Shown one piece after another: positions 31,426 to 43,668 of a DNA stretch of 64,000 bases. Made by a program: the position numbers and the translations under genes. The stretch comes from Chelonoidis abingdonii (Eukaryota > Chordata > Testudines > Testudinidae). The stretch covers positions 26,278,062 through 26,342,061 of the forward strand of contig NC_133778.1 in assembly GCF_003597395.2 (NCBI RefSeq). Direction: 5' to 3'. Below the pieces are notes generated by a model. It saw only the letters and a list, made by a program, of their open reading frames with translations. It did no database searches and was not told the origin of the DNA. How positions within the stretch are numbered: the stretch's first letter is position 1; each line of letters begins with the position of its first letter.

Positions 31426-34140
31426 TGTCCCTGCCTGCAGGTATATGGGATCTTGGGGAGCAATTACCACACAGGTGGGGTGCCAATTTTGTCCCTGCCA
31501 GCAGGTATATGGGATCTTGGGGAGCAATTACCACACAGGTGGGGTGCCAATTAATTTCTTTATTAAAGGAAGTGGTGGGAATTTAACAATGAAATACGAT
31601 GGGATGGGGTGTATAGGGTGTTTACAATAGACAATGATGGGGGGGTTCTTATTGAACAGTGTAAGGAGTTCTAACAGTGGGGTACAGTAAGTGGGGTTCA
31701 GCACAATGGGATACAGTACAGTTAATAAGCAACTCAACTTTATATAGGAACAACTCTAGATACGTGTGGAATGCAAAATGTACCAAAAAGAAATGCAAAA
31801 ATAAAAATGGTAGCTTCTATATAAAATGGTCAACAATCTCTTCAGATAGAATGTATTAAGTGGTTAATAGCTTATACACAATGTAACACAATGGCATCAA
31901 TGCAATACAAAATATATCAGAAAAGTGGAGGCAACCAATGGGCGTGTTATACCACAAGTAAAATGTGAATCACAGTGCAGTGATACAATATGGGTGATAA
32001 GTGAAATTAATGCATGTAACATATAAAAGAAAATTAATGACTTAATTTGTGAGGCTGTGATAGATAATCTTGCAAGAGTGTACCTAAATGCTGGGTCAAG
32101 AAACAGGAGGGGGCCGAGGGGAGTGAATGATCAGTGGCAACTGATGAGAGGAGAGTGCAGCTGCAAGCAGCGAGAGACTCTGAAGCCCTGCAGGGCGAGG
32201 CCAGAGCAGTCCTCAGGACCGCTGGGCTGGACGTACGGGAGACAAGGCAGCTGGAGCACTTTAAGGGGAGTTGGGAGCAGCAAGAGGGGAGGGCGCTGAA
32301 TGTGCAAGCGATGAGAAGCACGTGGAGAATGGGGGAGACGGCTGAGGGAAGAAACAGGAAATGCAGGCAGCGGAGCACAACTTCAGGGAGTTGCTGGAGC
32401 AACGGGTGGAAGACAACAGAGCAGTTGATGGTGATCTTCAGTAGGGGAGGGAAGCGGAGAACAGCGGGGAGCACAGAACACAGGGGATACAGGAGAGTTG
32501 CAGCAGAGAAGTGTAAAGAAGGGGCTAGAGGGAGGTTTAAGCAACAATCGGACACCCCAAAAAAAGGAGAACGGCAAAGGGTTGGGAGTTACACAGGGGG
32601 GGAGAGAAGCAGCAAGGGTCTGGGAAGTTCGGGAGAGTGATGCAGACGCGGGGGGAGAAGCAGCAAAGGGTACAACAGGGAGACACGGAGAAGTACACGA
32701 GGGGGATTGGAGCGGGGGGAAAAAAACAGACACAGGAAAGTTCAGGGAGAGATCAGGGACAGCGGGAAGACGAATTCAAACAGGCAAAAAACTTATCTAT
32801 TGTCTAACTTAATCAAATTTATATAAAATGACAAGCAGCTTATACAAAGTCTACAAAACAGGTACAGAATACAACCAGGCAATGGCTTTTAAATCTATCT
32901 AACCAACGACTAGGCAAACAACAGGGTATCACAATTCTAAAGCAAAACGATAACAAGCAACTATATGGAGCAACAAACAGCAAACTATAGCAAGGCAGGT
33001 GAAACTTACAAGCGCTACAATCTTAGCAAACTATGACTTATTAAACTAAAAAGCAAAACCTATGGTGCACCTTATGCTATGGGGAAGTCACAGAGGGCAG
33101 AGTGGTATGTGCCAGGATACAGTCCCAGGAGCCAAGGGATGGTGGCTGCAGCAGTGGATACAGCTGAAAGCAGTGAGCCCCGAGGCAAAGCACAGGAGCA
33201 GAGCTTAGCGCGGCACAAACTTATTTTAGCGGCAAAGCGCGCGGAGTTTAAGAGAGGTTTTAAGACACAGACCAAGGTTTAGCTTGAGTCTGTGTGCTGG
33301 GGAGACAGAGCAGCAGCTAAAGTAATAAAATAAAAGTATAGAAGTTTCACAGAGGGATTCTTACCAGTCCCAAGGCAGCAGCAACAGACAGAAGCAACAT
33401 CAAGAACATTCGAGGCGGCTAGGTACGGTCTCGATAATCGGGAGATCTCTCAGGCAGCAATTCGTTCTTTGTGGGGGGGAGAGATTTAAAAAATGGGGGT
33501 ACGCTCAAAAATAAAATCGAGAGTGGAGAAAGGACCCCCCAGAACCCCTGGCTGATCAGACCCCCCAGAACCCCAGGCAGCAATGCAGGAACCTTTCTGA
33601 TGTTTGTTTTAAAAATGCCTGTTTTTAAAGGCAAACTCAGGCAGTTTCCCGCCAGTAATCCTGATAGGCTCCCTCTGTCACAGGGGAGGAGGCACAGGAA
33701 AAACTGCAGGTGAGCACAGAGACGTGCCTGGGCAGAGTCCTGAACAATAGGTGTGAGTTCACACCTAGGTGACTCAAAAGCACATGAGGCCTATGACTTA
33801 TGCCCAGGACCTTAAAAACACAATAGGCCTTGCAGCTCTGGACATTGCCTACCCTACACCGAGCCCAGGTTTAACAAGGTGATAACAGGACTAACCCTTT
33901 GAACAGGGCAGTGGTCCCACTTAGCACGCAGCACAAGTGGCTATCCCTTTGAGAAGGGCAGTGGCCCTGGTAAACAACTTAACAGCCAGGGAGGGGCGGC
34001 CACAGGAGGAGAACAAAAACAAAATGGAGTATGGGGACAGCTGTAAGAAACAAAATGGAATAGGGGGATAGCTGTAACAGACAAAATCGAAGGTATTTTC
34101 TAGCAAAAATTCATTAAAAATACTAGCTCCTTGTCTCACT
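31426..34140 (-). mobile_element. Probable long-terminal-repeat-like or non-autonomous retroelement block
   Basis: I do not recognise this 2.7-kb block as a named family. Four features suggest a minus-strand LTR-like unit. The right end, read on the minus strand, begins tgagacaaggagctagta. Enhancer-like tandem repeats follow: a 31-base unit at 34017-34047 and 34048-34078, and a repeated ccctttga(n)agggcagtgg near 33895 and 33945. An AATAAA lies on the minus strand near 31561-31566. A strongly pyrimidine-rich tract (minus strand) spans 32100-32780. Open frames of 168 codons (+, 32134-32640) and 173 codons (-, 32555-32034) overlap there and reflect that base skew. No RT or integrase motif was seen. 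No target duplication was identified. Confidence 0.4.
31427..31552. repeat. Two-copy tandem repeat, 64-bp period
   Basis: The 52 bases at 31437-31488 recur exactly at 31501-31552. Flanking tgtccctgcc text extends the repeat to a 64-base period. The second copy runs into ttaatttctttattaaagg, an antisense AATAAA signal. Confidence 0.95.
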
Positions 34141-34141
34141 T

Positions 34142-34834
34142 TACAGCTGAGATGTCAAACCATTTGGTAATTAGAGGCCACTTAAGAGAACTAAGTAAGC
34201 ATAAAGTGCCACCAGCTGCTAAAGGTACATAAACATGAAGGGATTCAGGTATGAGAGCTGAAAGCATTTGCATTTTACAGCGTTGGCAAGCTAGTCGGTA
34301 TGTATTCTTATTAACTTTATTAAAATCATGTCTCCATTAGTGCCATTCGGGTAGTCAAAGGAATACTGAGAGTGGAAGAGACAGGTTAGACATTTCTGCT
34401 TAGAAGAAATATTGTTTCTAAGTAAATCCCTCTCTCTTTTGTGTAACGATTTTCTGACTATTAATATAGTGGTACAAGTTAAGTTATTTTCTACATTTTT
34501 TAAACTATAGCTGCTTATTTGTGTCTGCAACCTCTAAGTGCTTTCCAGTTTCTGATGCTTCTGTTCATCTGTTTTGTGATATGTAGAAGATTGAGGCAGA
34601 TCTAATATGCCTCCTTTTAGAAATAAAATAGTTAATTTGTTCTTGAAATATGAATAAATATTCACAACAATTTTCTGTATTTGCCTTTGTTGGCTTTCAG
34701 ACATTCTTTACAGTATAAAGGATATTGTTATATATTTCAAATTCTCATTTTAACCTTTGTCTGAAAATAACTTGCATAATTTAACTTGCTGTGAAATATG
34801 TAAGGGAATTCGAATCTATTAATTTCTTTCTAAG
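34142..34834. other. Unassigned AT-rich stretch
   Basis: Nothing recognised. Confidence 0.4.
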
Positions 34835-34935
34835 TCATGCATCCAACGAAGTGGGCATTCACCCACAAAAGCTCATGCTCCAATACATCTGTTAGTCTAT
34901 AAGGTGCCACAAGACTCTTTGCTGCTTTCTAAGTC
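34835..34935 (+). mobile_element. PLE-type 3' tail with hammerhead-like motif
   Basis: The text gcatccaacgaagtgggcat, tcacccacaaaagctcatgc, then tctgttagtctataaggtgc and cacaagactctttgctgc is a very common sauropsid repeat end. The segment 34843-34870 has the layout of a hammerhead ribozyme core: ccaacga where ctgacga is expected, a 5-bp stem gtggg/cccac, then aaaa where gaaa is expected. Core positions are mutated, so it should be inactive. Assignment to Penelope-like elements is inference. Confidence 0.55.
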
Positions 34936-36124
34936 TTATTTCATCTGTGGCAAGCAAAATATGCTACCGAAAGGAGGGGGAGGGAATCCTCTAGCCTTTC
35001 CAGATAGAAATACATGTCTTCTGATTATATATCTTTTAATATTTGTTTCATATACCATGTTGTGGATAATCACATGACTAGAATCCTGGTTGAAACATGG
35101 AGTCATGTGCATACAGAATGGCTTATAGTACCATCTCCAAATTTTTCCCCACCTCATCTTATGTTCTTCCTTCCTAATTCCATGTAGGTTCCTATGCTAT
35201 TCTTCAAGTTATAATGAGTAATTATCATTCACCATAGCAAATACCTTTCTTATCATTTTAGTGGTAGACATACATTGTTTAATAAATATCCAGAATATCC
35301 CATATGATACAGCAGTTATTAAATCTCAAAGGATTTGAAAAGGGAAACAATGTCACTGGAAGCAAAGAAAATGAGTGTAACAGCCAGATTTTGAATGGAC
35401 TGGAAGGGAAGTGAGATGAGATGTAGAGAGTAGAAGCGTCCTTCAGTTGATGTATGAGGTGACTAAGGATTGGATGAGAGTTTTGGCACTAAGAATAGGG
35501 ATAAAGATGGACTTGTAGAGACTGATTATGAAGAATTATTGTATTTTTTATTTTACTGTTGAAGTGAGAAGATATGGATGTCATATGTTGCTTGTTTTCC
35601 ATTTATTCCTCTCATCTTAACACCTTAGGATTTAAAACCTTAACTGTGAGAGAACATTTTCTGCCTTGGAATGAAAAATTAAGAGAAGTCCCACTTTTTG
35701 TTTTCAGAGGCTACATATAACTCTTTTGGAAAGCTCTAGAGAGTTGGAAGGGATGGGGGACTAAGGTACTTACACGCTGTCTTGCTACTTTTCAGATAGG
35801 TGAGATAAACAAGCACACAAAAGATACAAGTATTTACATTTCTATTTCTTTTCTTGCCTATACACCTGGGCCTATTTAGACTGACTTTTGTTGAGCTAAG
35901 ATCAGATGTACTTTCATGCTGTTTTTTCTTATAATTATACCTGTGTGACCGTGTTGTTTGGGAGATGCATGCGGACTGTTCCAGCAGAGGCAAACAATCC
36001 TTTGGCCTCTAAGAAGAGGTACTGGAAGTGTCTGACTGGATTTGATGCACAGAATGTTGGAAGTGTCTGTCTCACAAGGAATTCACTGCAAGAGCTGCAG
36101 TCAGCATGCTACATAGGGAATATG
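34936..36124. other. Mostly unassigned; old repeat piece at 35370-35520
   Basis: The piece gccagattttgaatggactg ... gactaaggattggatgagag resembles an old LINE-like amniote repeat also represented near the right edge of the window. An acceptor-like tttttgttttcag at 35695-35707 is not followed by a usable exon. Confidence 0.4.
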
Positions 36125-36428
36125 TTAGGCTACGTCTATGTTATGAACTAGTGGTGTCATCCGCTGCTATTGTACACATACTTCTCTAACTCTCATTGAC
36201 CTAGCATGAGTATAAATAGCAGCATAGCCATGGTAACACATTTAGTTGTGATGGAGACGTGGCTTAGCCGTGCCAAGTATTTACCAACTAGTTTCAAGTG
36301 GGTTTGTACTCGAAATGGCTAAGCCCCAATATGTGGTGTTCCCTGTGCTACTCTATTATGGCTAGCCCCAGTATGTGTACGTGAGCAGGGGAATCATATA
36401 TCTAGCTTGTAGTATAGATATAGCCTAA
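36125..36428. mobile_element. Short inverted-repeat DNA element (MITE)
   Basis: The left end ttaggctacgtctatgtta and the reverse complement of the right end (ttaggctatatctatacta) are imperfect terminal inverted repeats. The interior has no coding capacity. It resembles turtle MITEs beginning taggctacgtctac. The target duplication is unclear. Confidence 0.7.
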
Positions 36429-36514
36429 GGTTATGAGTGTGAACTTGCTTAAGGTACATATTATTCAAGGGTTTGGCGTAATTATTATAAGTCATAACAT
36501 TTCTTAATACCAAC

Positions 36515-36800
36515 TACTCCCCAATAGTAGATTTTAAGGCCATAAGGGACTGTTATGATGATCCTAGTCTGACTTCCTGCATAACACAGGCCATAGAACT
36601 TCATCCAATAATTTCTACATCAGGTCCATCACTTTTGTTTGCACTATAGCATATCTCTTAGAAGGATATCCAGCACATCCCTATGTACATTGTTCCAAAG
36701 GTTAATTACCCATTCTGTTACAAAAATTACACTTTATTTCTAGTCTGAATTTGTTTAGCTTCAGCTTCTGACAATTGGATCCCTTTATTAGAGCAGAGCA
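36515..36800 (-). mobile_element. CR1-type LINE 3' end
   Basis: The + strand reads ttaaggccataagggactgt, gatgatcctagtctgacttc, ctgcataacacaggccatag, then aggttaattacccattctgt and ctagtctgaatttgtttag, the antisense 3' UTR of CR1. It appears to continue at 37270 after a different T-rich segment. Confidence 0.8.
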
Positions 36801-37265
36801 AGTACCTGGTTTTGGTTGAGTCCTTTTGTTTTCTTGTTATGTGTGTGTGTGTCTGTGTCTGTGTATTTTGTTTGTTTGTTTGTTCAGGGAGCCAACCAAA
36901 AACTCCGGTCTGAAAAATAATTGTTTCATTGAGAACCAAAACTGAATGATTTATTCTCCTCCCCACTCCTCCCCCAACAAAACCAACTGCAGGGAGGGAG
37001 AGAAGCAATGACATGTAATGGCTATTTCTAAATGGAATGCCTAAAACTCATTGTCAAAATGGGATGGTATGGGTTTTTCAAAAAAATTGTTTTCAGGTGT
37101 TTTTTGGTCAAAACCATTTGCTGAACTTGACCTAAATTTTCAAATAGTTTTGGTGCCCAGAAAAATTCATTTTTCAGTAAATTTATTATTCATTGGGGGA
37201 AAAAATTGCCCAGCAATACTCATTATGACCATTTTTGCTAGATTAAAGTGCTGAATCCCTCAAAT
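36801..37265. other. Insert between CR1 pieces: TG/TTTG microsatellite and T-rich foldback-like DNA
   Basis: A tgtgtgtgtgtgtctgtgtc run followed by (TTTG)n lies at 36838-36886. From 37040 to 37250 the sequence is T-rich with repeated ttttcaaa/aaaattt motifs, like the AT-rich foldback element at 47.2 kb. Confidence 0.5.
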
Positions 37266-37269
37266 CACT

Positions 37270-37500
37270 TTTAGCTCTTTTCTGTCCCCTTCCAATTTTT
37301 CAACATTCTTTTTGAAGTGTTAGCACCAGAACTGGGCACAGTATTCCAGTAATGGTTTCACTGATGCCACATACAAAGGTAATACCACCTTGCTGCTTCT
37401 GTGTGTGTGATAATCCTATGCTTATACATCCAAGGATTGCCTTTGCCATATTCAGTACAGCATTGCGTTGAGAGTTCAATTGATTATTTACCATGGGGGC
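37270..37500 (-). mobile_element. CR1-type LINE, continuation
   Basis: The + strand text gaactgggcacagtattcca, gtaatggtttcactgatgcc and tccaaggattgcctttgcca is the antisense of the C-terminal coding part of CR1 ORF2. It continues the copy at 36515-36800. Confidence 0.75.
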
Positions 37501-37504
37501 AATT

Positions 37505-40365
37505 CTTCAGCAGGGAAAAGTCAATATAGATCCACCAGCACACCCACAACTTAGCTCCTTAGCAGGACTTCACTGGTGCTGTACTGTATGCCATGGATGA
37601 ATTAGCCCTGGATAAGATGACTTGTTGCACAAGAATATCTACCATGGATCAGGCTGACATATTAAAACTATTCAACTTAGTTACATCTCTGGTGTTAAAG
37701 GCTATTATATTAACCTATAAACATTTTTAGATGTATATCATTTAAGTTTGACTACTCTTGCAAAAATAATTATAACCATTAAAATATCCCCCATGAGAAA
37801 ACACTGGGTCTGCATTTATACTAAGCACATTTAATAGAGGAGAAAATTAGGCTTCACATCATGTATGCTAGTGAAATAATTATGAGAGCATACAACAGTC
37901 AAACCATGGAAAAATTAAGCTTTCAAAAAGGCATAAAAGGCAAGAAATAATACAAAGGCAGTCTAAACAGAATCTATTTTGAAGTTTGAAAAAGTTATTT
38001 TTCATTCTATTTTTTATTTATCTTTATGTGTGTTTCTGTATTTCCTGGTTGTCGCAATAATAGGAAATACTAAGATCAAGTAAGAGAAGTAGTCTCACAA
38101 CTTTCCTAGCACAGCTCAATCTAGAAAACAATGGAGAAAGTTCTATAGTGAGATATTTACAAATGGGAAAATTTCAGATAATTGACGATGCTTTAGCCAA
38201 GCTTTTGGATGCTAATATGAATTGAGCTGCATCTGTGATATTTGTAAGACTGATGATTATGGCCCCACTTTTAGCAAGGTGTTGATGCATGTGCCAATTT
38301 TAATGATGAGAGTAGTTCTGCAGAAGCCAATGAAACTTTTAATGTGCTTAAAGTTAGAAGCACGCTTATGTACTTTGCTGAACCAGGGCTCATAATGGCT
38401 TTGTGCTGTTCAGATGGTGGATTAACTGTGGTGTATTGAAAACTGTGTTTAATTGTAGGCTACCATTTGAAAATCACAGGGGTTTTCTTGATCCTGCTTA
38501 CAAACTAGGGGGATCTGTAGAAAAGGATGCAATCTGAGTCTAGCAGCAATCAGCCTGGAAAGAGTTAGCCTAGAGCAAGATGAGGTGAGTTGTGCCTCAC
38601 TGCCTGATATTTCTCTGTTTTTGGCTCCTGTGTTAAGATTCTGGAATTTAAGGAATAAGATAATGTTACGTTGCAATGTTCCACAAAGAATGTGTGTGTC
38701 TGTCTGTCTATCTTTTAATTAACTTCTGTGTCTGGATGCCATGAGCATAACATGAACCATTAAAGGTTCAGAAATTTAGTTTTGATTGAGTCAGCAAAGC
38801 ATCCAGTCTCTGAGCTATACAATAACCATCCTGCTTAAGTAGCGGTTAGGCCTGACCAAAGAAACCAAGTTGAAACCATGTCAGTACCTTTATGGAAATA
38901 TATATTTTAAAAATGCTCTGGCTTAGTCAGTTTCTAGTAGTATAAATAGGGCCCAAATGTTCAGCCAGTAGAGAGGAGTCATACCAAATGGAGGATGAAC
39001 ATAGGATATTATCAAACGTAGCTAAATCCAATGCCTTTGAATTCAGTAGAATGGCTCCCATTGATTTCCATGGGCATTGGATCATCCCTGCTGAGCCAGC
39101 ACAATTAGTCATTGAACTCAGGGGAGCAGAGTGAGCCATTAATGAAAAGTCCTAAAGAATTTAATAGAAATGCTAGACTTTGGGTATTTTTAAGGGTTTT
39201 TTTCTTTTAGAACTAAATAGAAAATGTTATCCCTGCTCTAGAATTCTCTAGGAATGGTCAATAAACCCCCATATTAGCCACTATTCTTTATTATATTCTG
39301 TATGTTTTAAAATAATGTCTATAGGATCCTGTTTCATTTCTTCAGAAAATTGCTAGGGCTGTCCCTATTAAATTCTATAAAACATTGCCATAATCTCTGT
39401 TTTAGCAGCCCCAGGAACATGAGACATCTCAAAGGGGGCCAGGAGTTTAGGGACACAAGGTGGGTCCATCTTCCCAGCTCATTCGGGTCCAAGGAGGAGA
39501 GTAATGTGCACCATTTTTGGAGAATGCATGTGCTGCATTATCAGGCTGAAATCTTATGAGTTGTGTGAGGGATTATGCTGAGATTCTGTACCAGGCTCAA
39601 TATGACCTTGTTATTATGCACAATCAGGCACTATGGTGTAATTACCATGTATACCATTAAAAAAAAACAAAAAAAACCTTAATCTATCACATGCCTCTGC
39701 AGTCAAGGTTTTTTTTTTTCCTAAATGGGGCATATGTGAGCGAGCCACATATTATACCGCTTGAAGGAATGATGATGGAGCATGATTTGCATGTTCCCTT
39801 TGAAAATAAGGTTCAGCCACTGATTTTTTTTTTCAAAGGAAGATAAGTTTTGTGGCACCTAAGGTGTTTTGTGATCTGATCTAGGTCAATGTTTTCCTGT
39901 GTTTTGACAAACTAATAATTAAAACAGAACCTTGGATAAAGCTGCACATCTCCTTTTCGAATAGAGGAAAATTAAGATTCATCTTATTCCACCGGTTACT
40001 TACAAATTATCTCAGAGTCCCACATCTGTTTTCTAAACAAATCAATAAGTTCTTTGCTAGTTTTTTATGGAATGTGAAGCTGGAAAGATTTGAGTTGCAA
40101 TATTCATTCATTCATAATAAATAGCAATGTACAGTACGGTCAACTTAAATTCCTATCTGCCTTTATCTTTTGGGGGAAGGTAAGATTAGTTCTGGTAGTG
40201 TTTTCTCAGGAGTATTGACCTCATGAGAAATTCTCAGCAAACTCAGAGGCATTGTGTTAATAATACTGTACAGAACACTCATGATGTAGTGTTCACAGAA
40301 TCGCATATAACTAATTATACCTGGACTTGCTTGTTTCCATTCTATTTGATTGTGTAGCTCCAAAA
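37505..40365. other. Unassigned AT-rich stretch
   Basis: No gene recognised. An A-rich run lies at 39659-39678 and T-rich runs near 39708-39720 and 39823-39833. A donor-like gaggtgagt at 38583 lacks an open exon upstream in any frame. Around 39040-39090, cccattgatttccatgggc resembles the old inverted-repeat elements noted elsewhere. Confidence 0.4.
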
Positions 40366-40369
40366 GTAA

Positions 40370-41290
40370 TGAAGAGACAGGAGTAAGGCACTAGGCTAGG
40401 ATTCAGGAGACCTGGGGGTAAATCACTTAAGCCCAGTTCCTCAAAAGTACTTTGGCTTTGCTTCACTTAGCATTGCAATAGCCAACCCATCGGCAGCCCA
40501 CCGCCTAGTAGGATAATCAATCTTGAGCTACATGCCTAGGCTCCTCATACATGTGGGGAGAGTTAGGAGCCTAGGAAAGGTATCCTCAGAAGCCAGCAAA
40601 GTGAACAGGGGTCCACCCTAAGCTACCTGGAAATGAAATGCTGAACAAGGGTCAGGAAGAGGAAAGAATCCTCAGCCATGAACCCCCTCTCCTGGAGTTA
40701 GGCACCTAAACCAGGTCAGCTCCTCACGCAGCCCATTCTCTAGCAGCCAAACCACTTCACTCTCTCTCTGTCTCTCTCTCATGACCGTACTCGATACCTC
40801 TCTCATGCTCACCTTATGTTTCCCTGTGCCCCCAGCTGTTCCTGCCCCTCCTTCTGTCAGTTGCCTGCATCTGAGCCTCCTGCTGCAGGGTCTTTCAGGT
40901 ATTAGGTTTTAGGCATGTTCCGAGCACACCTGCAGGATTGGGCCCCATTTTGAGATAGGCATTGCCCCACCTAGTTTGGGAATCCTGCTTCAGGACCTCT
41001 GGGACTTTGGCTTTCGCAAGGGCAGGAGTTTTGAAAATATCAGTAGCCCCTAAAGAGACAAATAAGCACCAAAATATACTTTAAGGCTGTGGAAGGGAAT
41101 TTCTCAGTACCTCTCTTCCCCTCCTGTAAAAATGGCGATAATGCTATCTTCGTCTCTTATTTATTTCAATTGTAAGGTCTTCAGGAAAGGGACTGTCTCT
41201 TACTGTGGGTGTCCATAAGTGCCTAGCACAAGACTGCCCTGATCTCAGTTGGGAACTCTAAGTGCTAGTACCTGCAAAACATAAAACGTA
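40370..41290 (+). mobile_element. CORE-SINE split by another old repeat
   Basis: The 5' part (40378-40430: gtaaggcactaggctaggat, tcaggagacctggg) is sense SINE sequence. Its 3' part appears at about 41095-41280: tgtaaaaatggcgataatgc, ggactgtctcttactgtggg, gtgcctagcacaagactgcc. The intervening 40440-41060 contains a ttaggcacctaa-type old repeat and a CT microsatellite (40758-40780). The pairing of the two halves is inference. Confidence 0.6.
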
Positions 41291-41294
41291 GCCT

Positions 41295-42010
41295 TCCCAG
41301 ACTACTCAAGAGCTGCTTGTAGACAAACTGCAGTGGTGTTATGATATTAACATACTGAGCCCCTGACCAGATCAAAGCACTTTGCTGTTATTTGTATTTA
41401 TATAGTAGCTGAATAACCAACTAAAAATAATCATGTATGCTAGGAAATTTGAAATACTACTTTATTTCTGTAGAGATCTGGGTGAAGAAAAGTTTTTTCC
41501 AGTGTGAAGTGATTTAAAATGCATGTTCAATTACTGTACATTGACATTGTTATTTTGCCATACTTTTCTTTTCATGTTTTGGGTCTTTTTATGACCCTAG
41601 AATCTGCTGTAATAAAAGTTGAGAGGTTTTTTCCCATCCTTCCTTTTACCCTTTTTTATCATGTACAGCATGACTCTTACAAACTGGACTAAATCCATGT
41701 TTCAAACTCCTAGGCGGAGAGTATGTGCCCACTTTCCTAATAATAATAATAAATAATGCCTTTTCTGGCTGCCAGAAAATCAGCTGCCAGCAACCATACC
41801 ATTTCCTACTAGCTGGATGAAGGTTTATGGTTCTTCAGTAGGGTTTCTTAGTGAACTGAGAAAAGCCACTTTAAATCAGCAGTTTACACATTTATTGTTC
41901 TTCACACTTCTGTAGTGAAACCTTTATAAACACGCCACGTTAAACAATTATACAATAATGTGACATGAGCATTAGGCCTCTCTCTCAATGTGATAATATT
42001 ATTACATGAA
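41295..42010. other. Unassigned AT-rich stretch
   Basis: A short (AAT)n run lies at about 41737-41753. Nothing else is recognised. Confidence 0.4.
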
Positions 42011-42011
42011 T

Positions 42012-42274
42012 TACAGCAGTGCCGAGGGTCCCATCTGTGGTCAGACACTCAGTGTAAGGCAGTGCACAAACATAGTGAGGTTCAGGCCCCAAAGAGCCTA
42101 TAATCTAAATAGACAAGACAGACACAGGTTGGGAGGAGAGACAAAGGCACAGAGAGATGATATGACTTACTCAGGGTCACATAGGCAGGTAAAGACAGAG
42201 ATCAAGGTCAAATGCAGTGCCAGTTGTAGAACCCTGATGTCATAAATCCTAGACCTATATCTATCCACTACACT
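42012..42274 (-). mobile_element. MIR/CORE-type SINE
   Basis: The + strand text ggcagtgcacaaacatagtg, ccccaaagagcctataatct, aaatagacaagacagacaca, ggcacagagagatgatatga and cttactcagggtcacatagg is antisense CORE-SINE. The family B LTR at 42275 is inserted at its head end, so the SINE is older. Confidence 0.85.
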
Positions 42275-43155
42275 TGTCATAAACAGATGGTTAAGGGTTA
42301 ATGTCTTTTTTACCTGTAAAGGGTTAAGAAGCTCAGTGAACTTGGCTGACAACTGACCAGAGGACCAATGGGGGGGACAAGATACTTTCAAATCTTGGTG
42401 GAGGGAAGTCTTTGTTTGTGGTGTTTGTTTTGTTTGTTGTTCGCTCTTAGGGCTAAGAGGGACCAGACGTACACCCAGACTTTCCCAATCTTTCTGAATC
42501 AGTCTTTCATGTTTCAAAATTGTAAGTAATAACCAGACAAGGCAGATTAGTCTTATGTTTGTTTTCTTAACTTGTAAATGTGTCTTTTTGCTGGAAGGAT
42601 TTTTACCTGTTTGCTGTAACTTTGAATCTAAGGCTGGTGGGGAGAATAAGTCCTATTAAGAATTTGAATATCCTGTGAAGCATTTTTCCATCCTGATTTG
42701 TACAGGAGATAATTTACCTTTTCTTTCTTAAATTAAACAGGTTTTTTTATTAGAACCTGATGTGATTTTTTCCTTGGGTTTTAGAATCCAGGGGATTGAG
42801 GCTAAACTCACCAAGGGATTGGTGGGGGAAAAGGAAGAGGGAGGCTTATTCCTCGTTTGTTTAATGACTTCCAATGGAGTTGGATCGGTGTGAAGCTTCT
42901 CCAAGCGCACGGAGGGGAGAAGTATGGAGGGGGAAAGGAGGAGGGATGGTTTATTTCTCCTTGTTTTAAGACCCAAGGAGTTTGGGTCTTGGGTTCCCCA
43001 GGGAAGGTTTTGGGGGAACAGAAGTGTGCCAAACACTGTATTTTTGGCTGGTGGCAGCGTTACCAGATCTAAGCTAGGAATTAAGCTTAGAAGGGTCCAT
43101 GCAGGTCCACCAAATTTTTACTCTAAAGTTCAAAGTGGGGGAAAAAACCTTGACA
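42275..43155 (+). mobile_element. Solo LTR, family B, with 5-bp target duplication
   Basis: It begins tgtcataaacagatggtt and ends aaaaaaccttgaca. It is flanked by acact on both sides (42270-42274 and 43156-43160). At 881 bases it is shorter than the 28784 copy because of internal length differences, but the order of conserved text is the same. No internal coding region is present. A run of reading frames at 42728-43199 is chance within the G-rich 3' half. Confidence 0.9.
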
Positions 43156-43159
43156 ACAC

Positions 43160-43376
43160 TATTTTCTACACAAAACTCACTGCCTTTATTCATATGTAAG
43201 GCAAAGTTTTCAGAGGCTTGAGTGAGCTCAGCCACCACATTTATGTGATCTCCTGTGCAATTTCTTTTGATGTCCATATTTTGATGCATATGAAATTAGT
43301 GCTTGAGCAAACTTCATAGGAGTTTAGGACACTGAGCACTTCACTGTAGAATCTCTGTACCTGACAGGATTAGGTC
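43160..43376. other. Unassigned short spacer
   Basis: Continuation of the DNA flanking the LTR. No feature seen. Confidence 0.4.
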
Positions 43377-43384
43377 CTACCAGC

Positions 43385-43668
43385 CAGGGGTGGCCCTAGA
43401 CATTTCGCCACCCCAAGCACGGCGGTATGCCATGGAGGGGTACTCTGCCAGTCGCCAGTCCCGTGGCTCTGGTGGACCTCCCGCAGGCGTGCCTGCAGAG
43501 GGTCCACTGGTCCCACGGCTCCACGGTAGCTGCGGGACCAGTGGACCCTCCACAGGCATGCTGCCGAAGGCAGCCTGCCTGCCGCCCTCCCGGCAACCGG
43601 CAGAGCGCCCCCGGCGGCATGCCGCCCCAAGCACGCGCTTGGCGTGCTGGGGCCTGGAGCTGCCCCTG
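43385..43668. mobile_element. hAT-type MITE with perfect 8-bp target duplication
   Basis: This 284-base GC-rich element starts caggggtggccctagacatt and ends gcctggagctgcccctg, inverted termini of a turtle MITE family I recognise. It is flanked by ctaccagc on both sides (43377-43384 and 43669-43676). The interior contains inverted copies of a ggaccagtggaccctc-type motif. The open frames of 74-103 codons on both strands are compositional. Confidence 0.92.

Noticed and set aside
31437..31552. Repeated units that might suggest a CRISPR-like array
   Set aside because: Only two direct copies with a 12-base spacer, in a vertebrate repeat context: a simple tandem duplication.
32034..32812. 168- and 173-codon frames on opposite strands
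   Set aside because: They occupy the same purine/pyrimidine-skewed tract. The amino-acid content mirrors the skew and no domain is visible.
38458..38583. Segment between an acceptor-like ttgtag and a gaggtgagt donor
   Set aside because: All frames contain stops before the donor.
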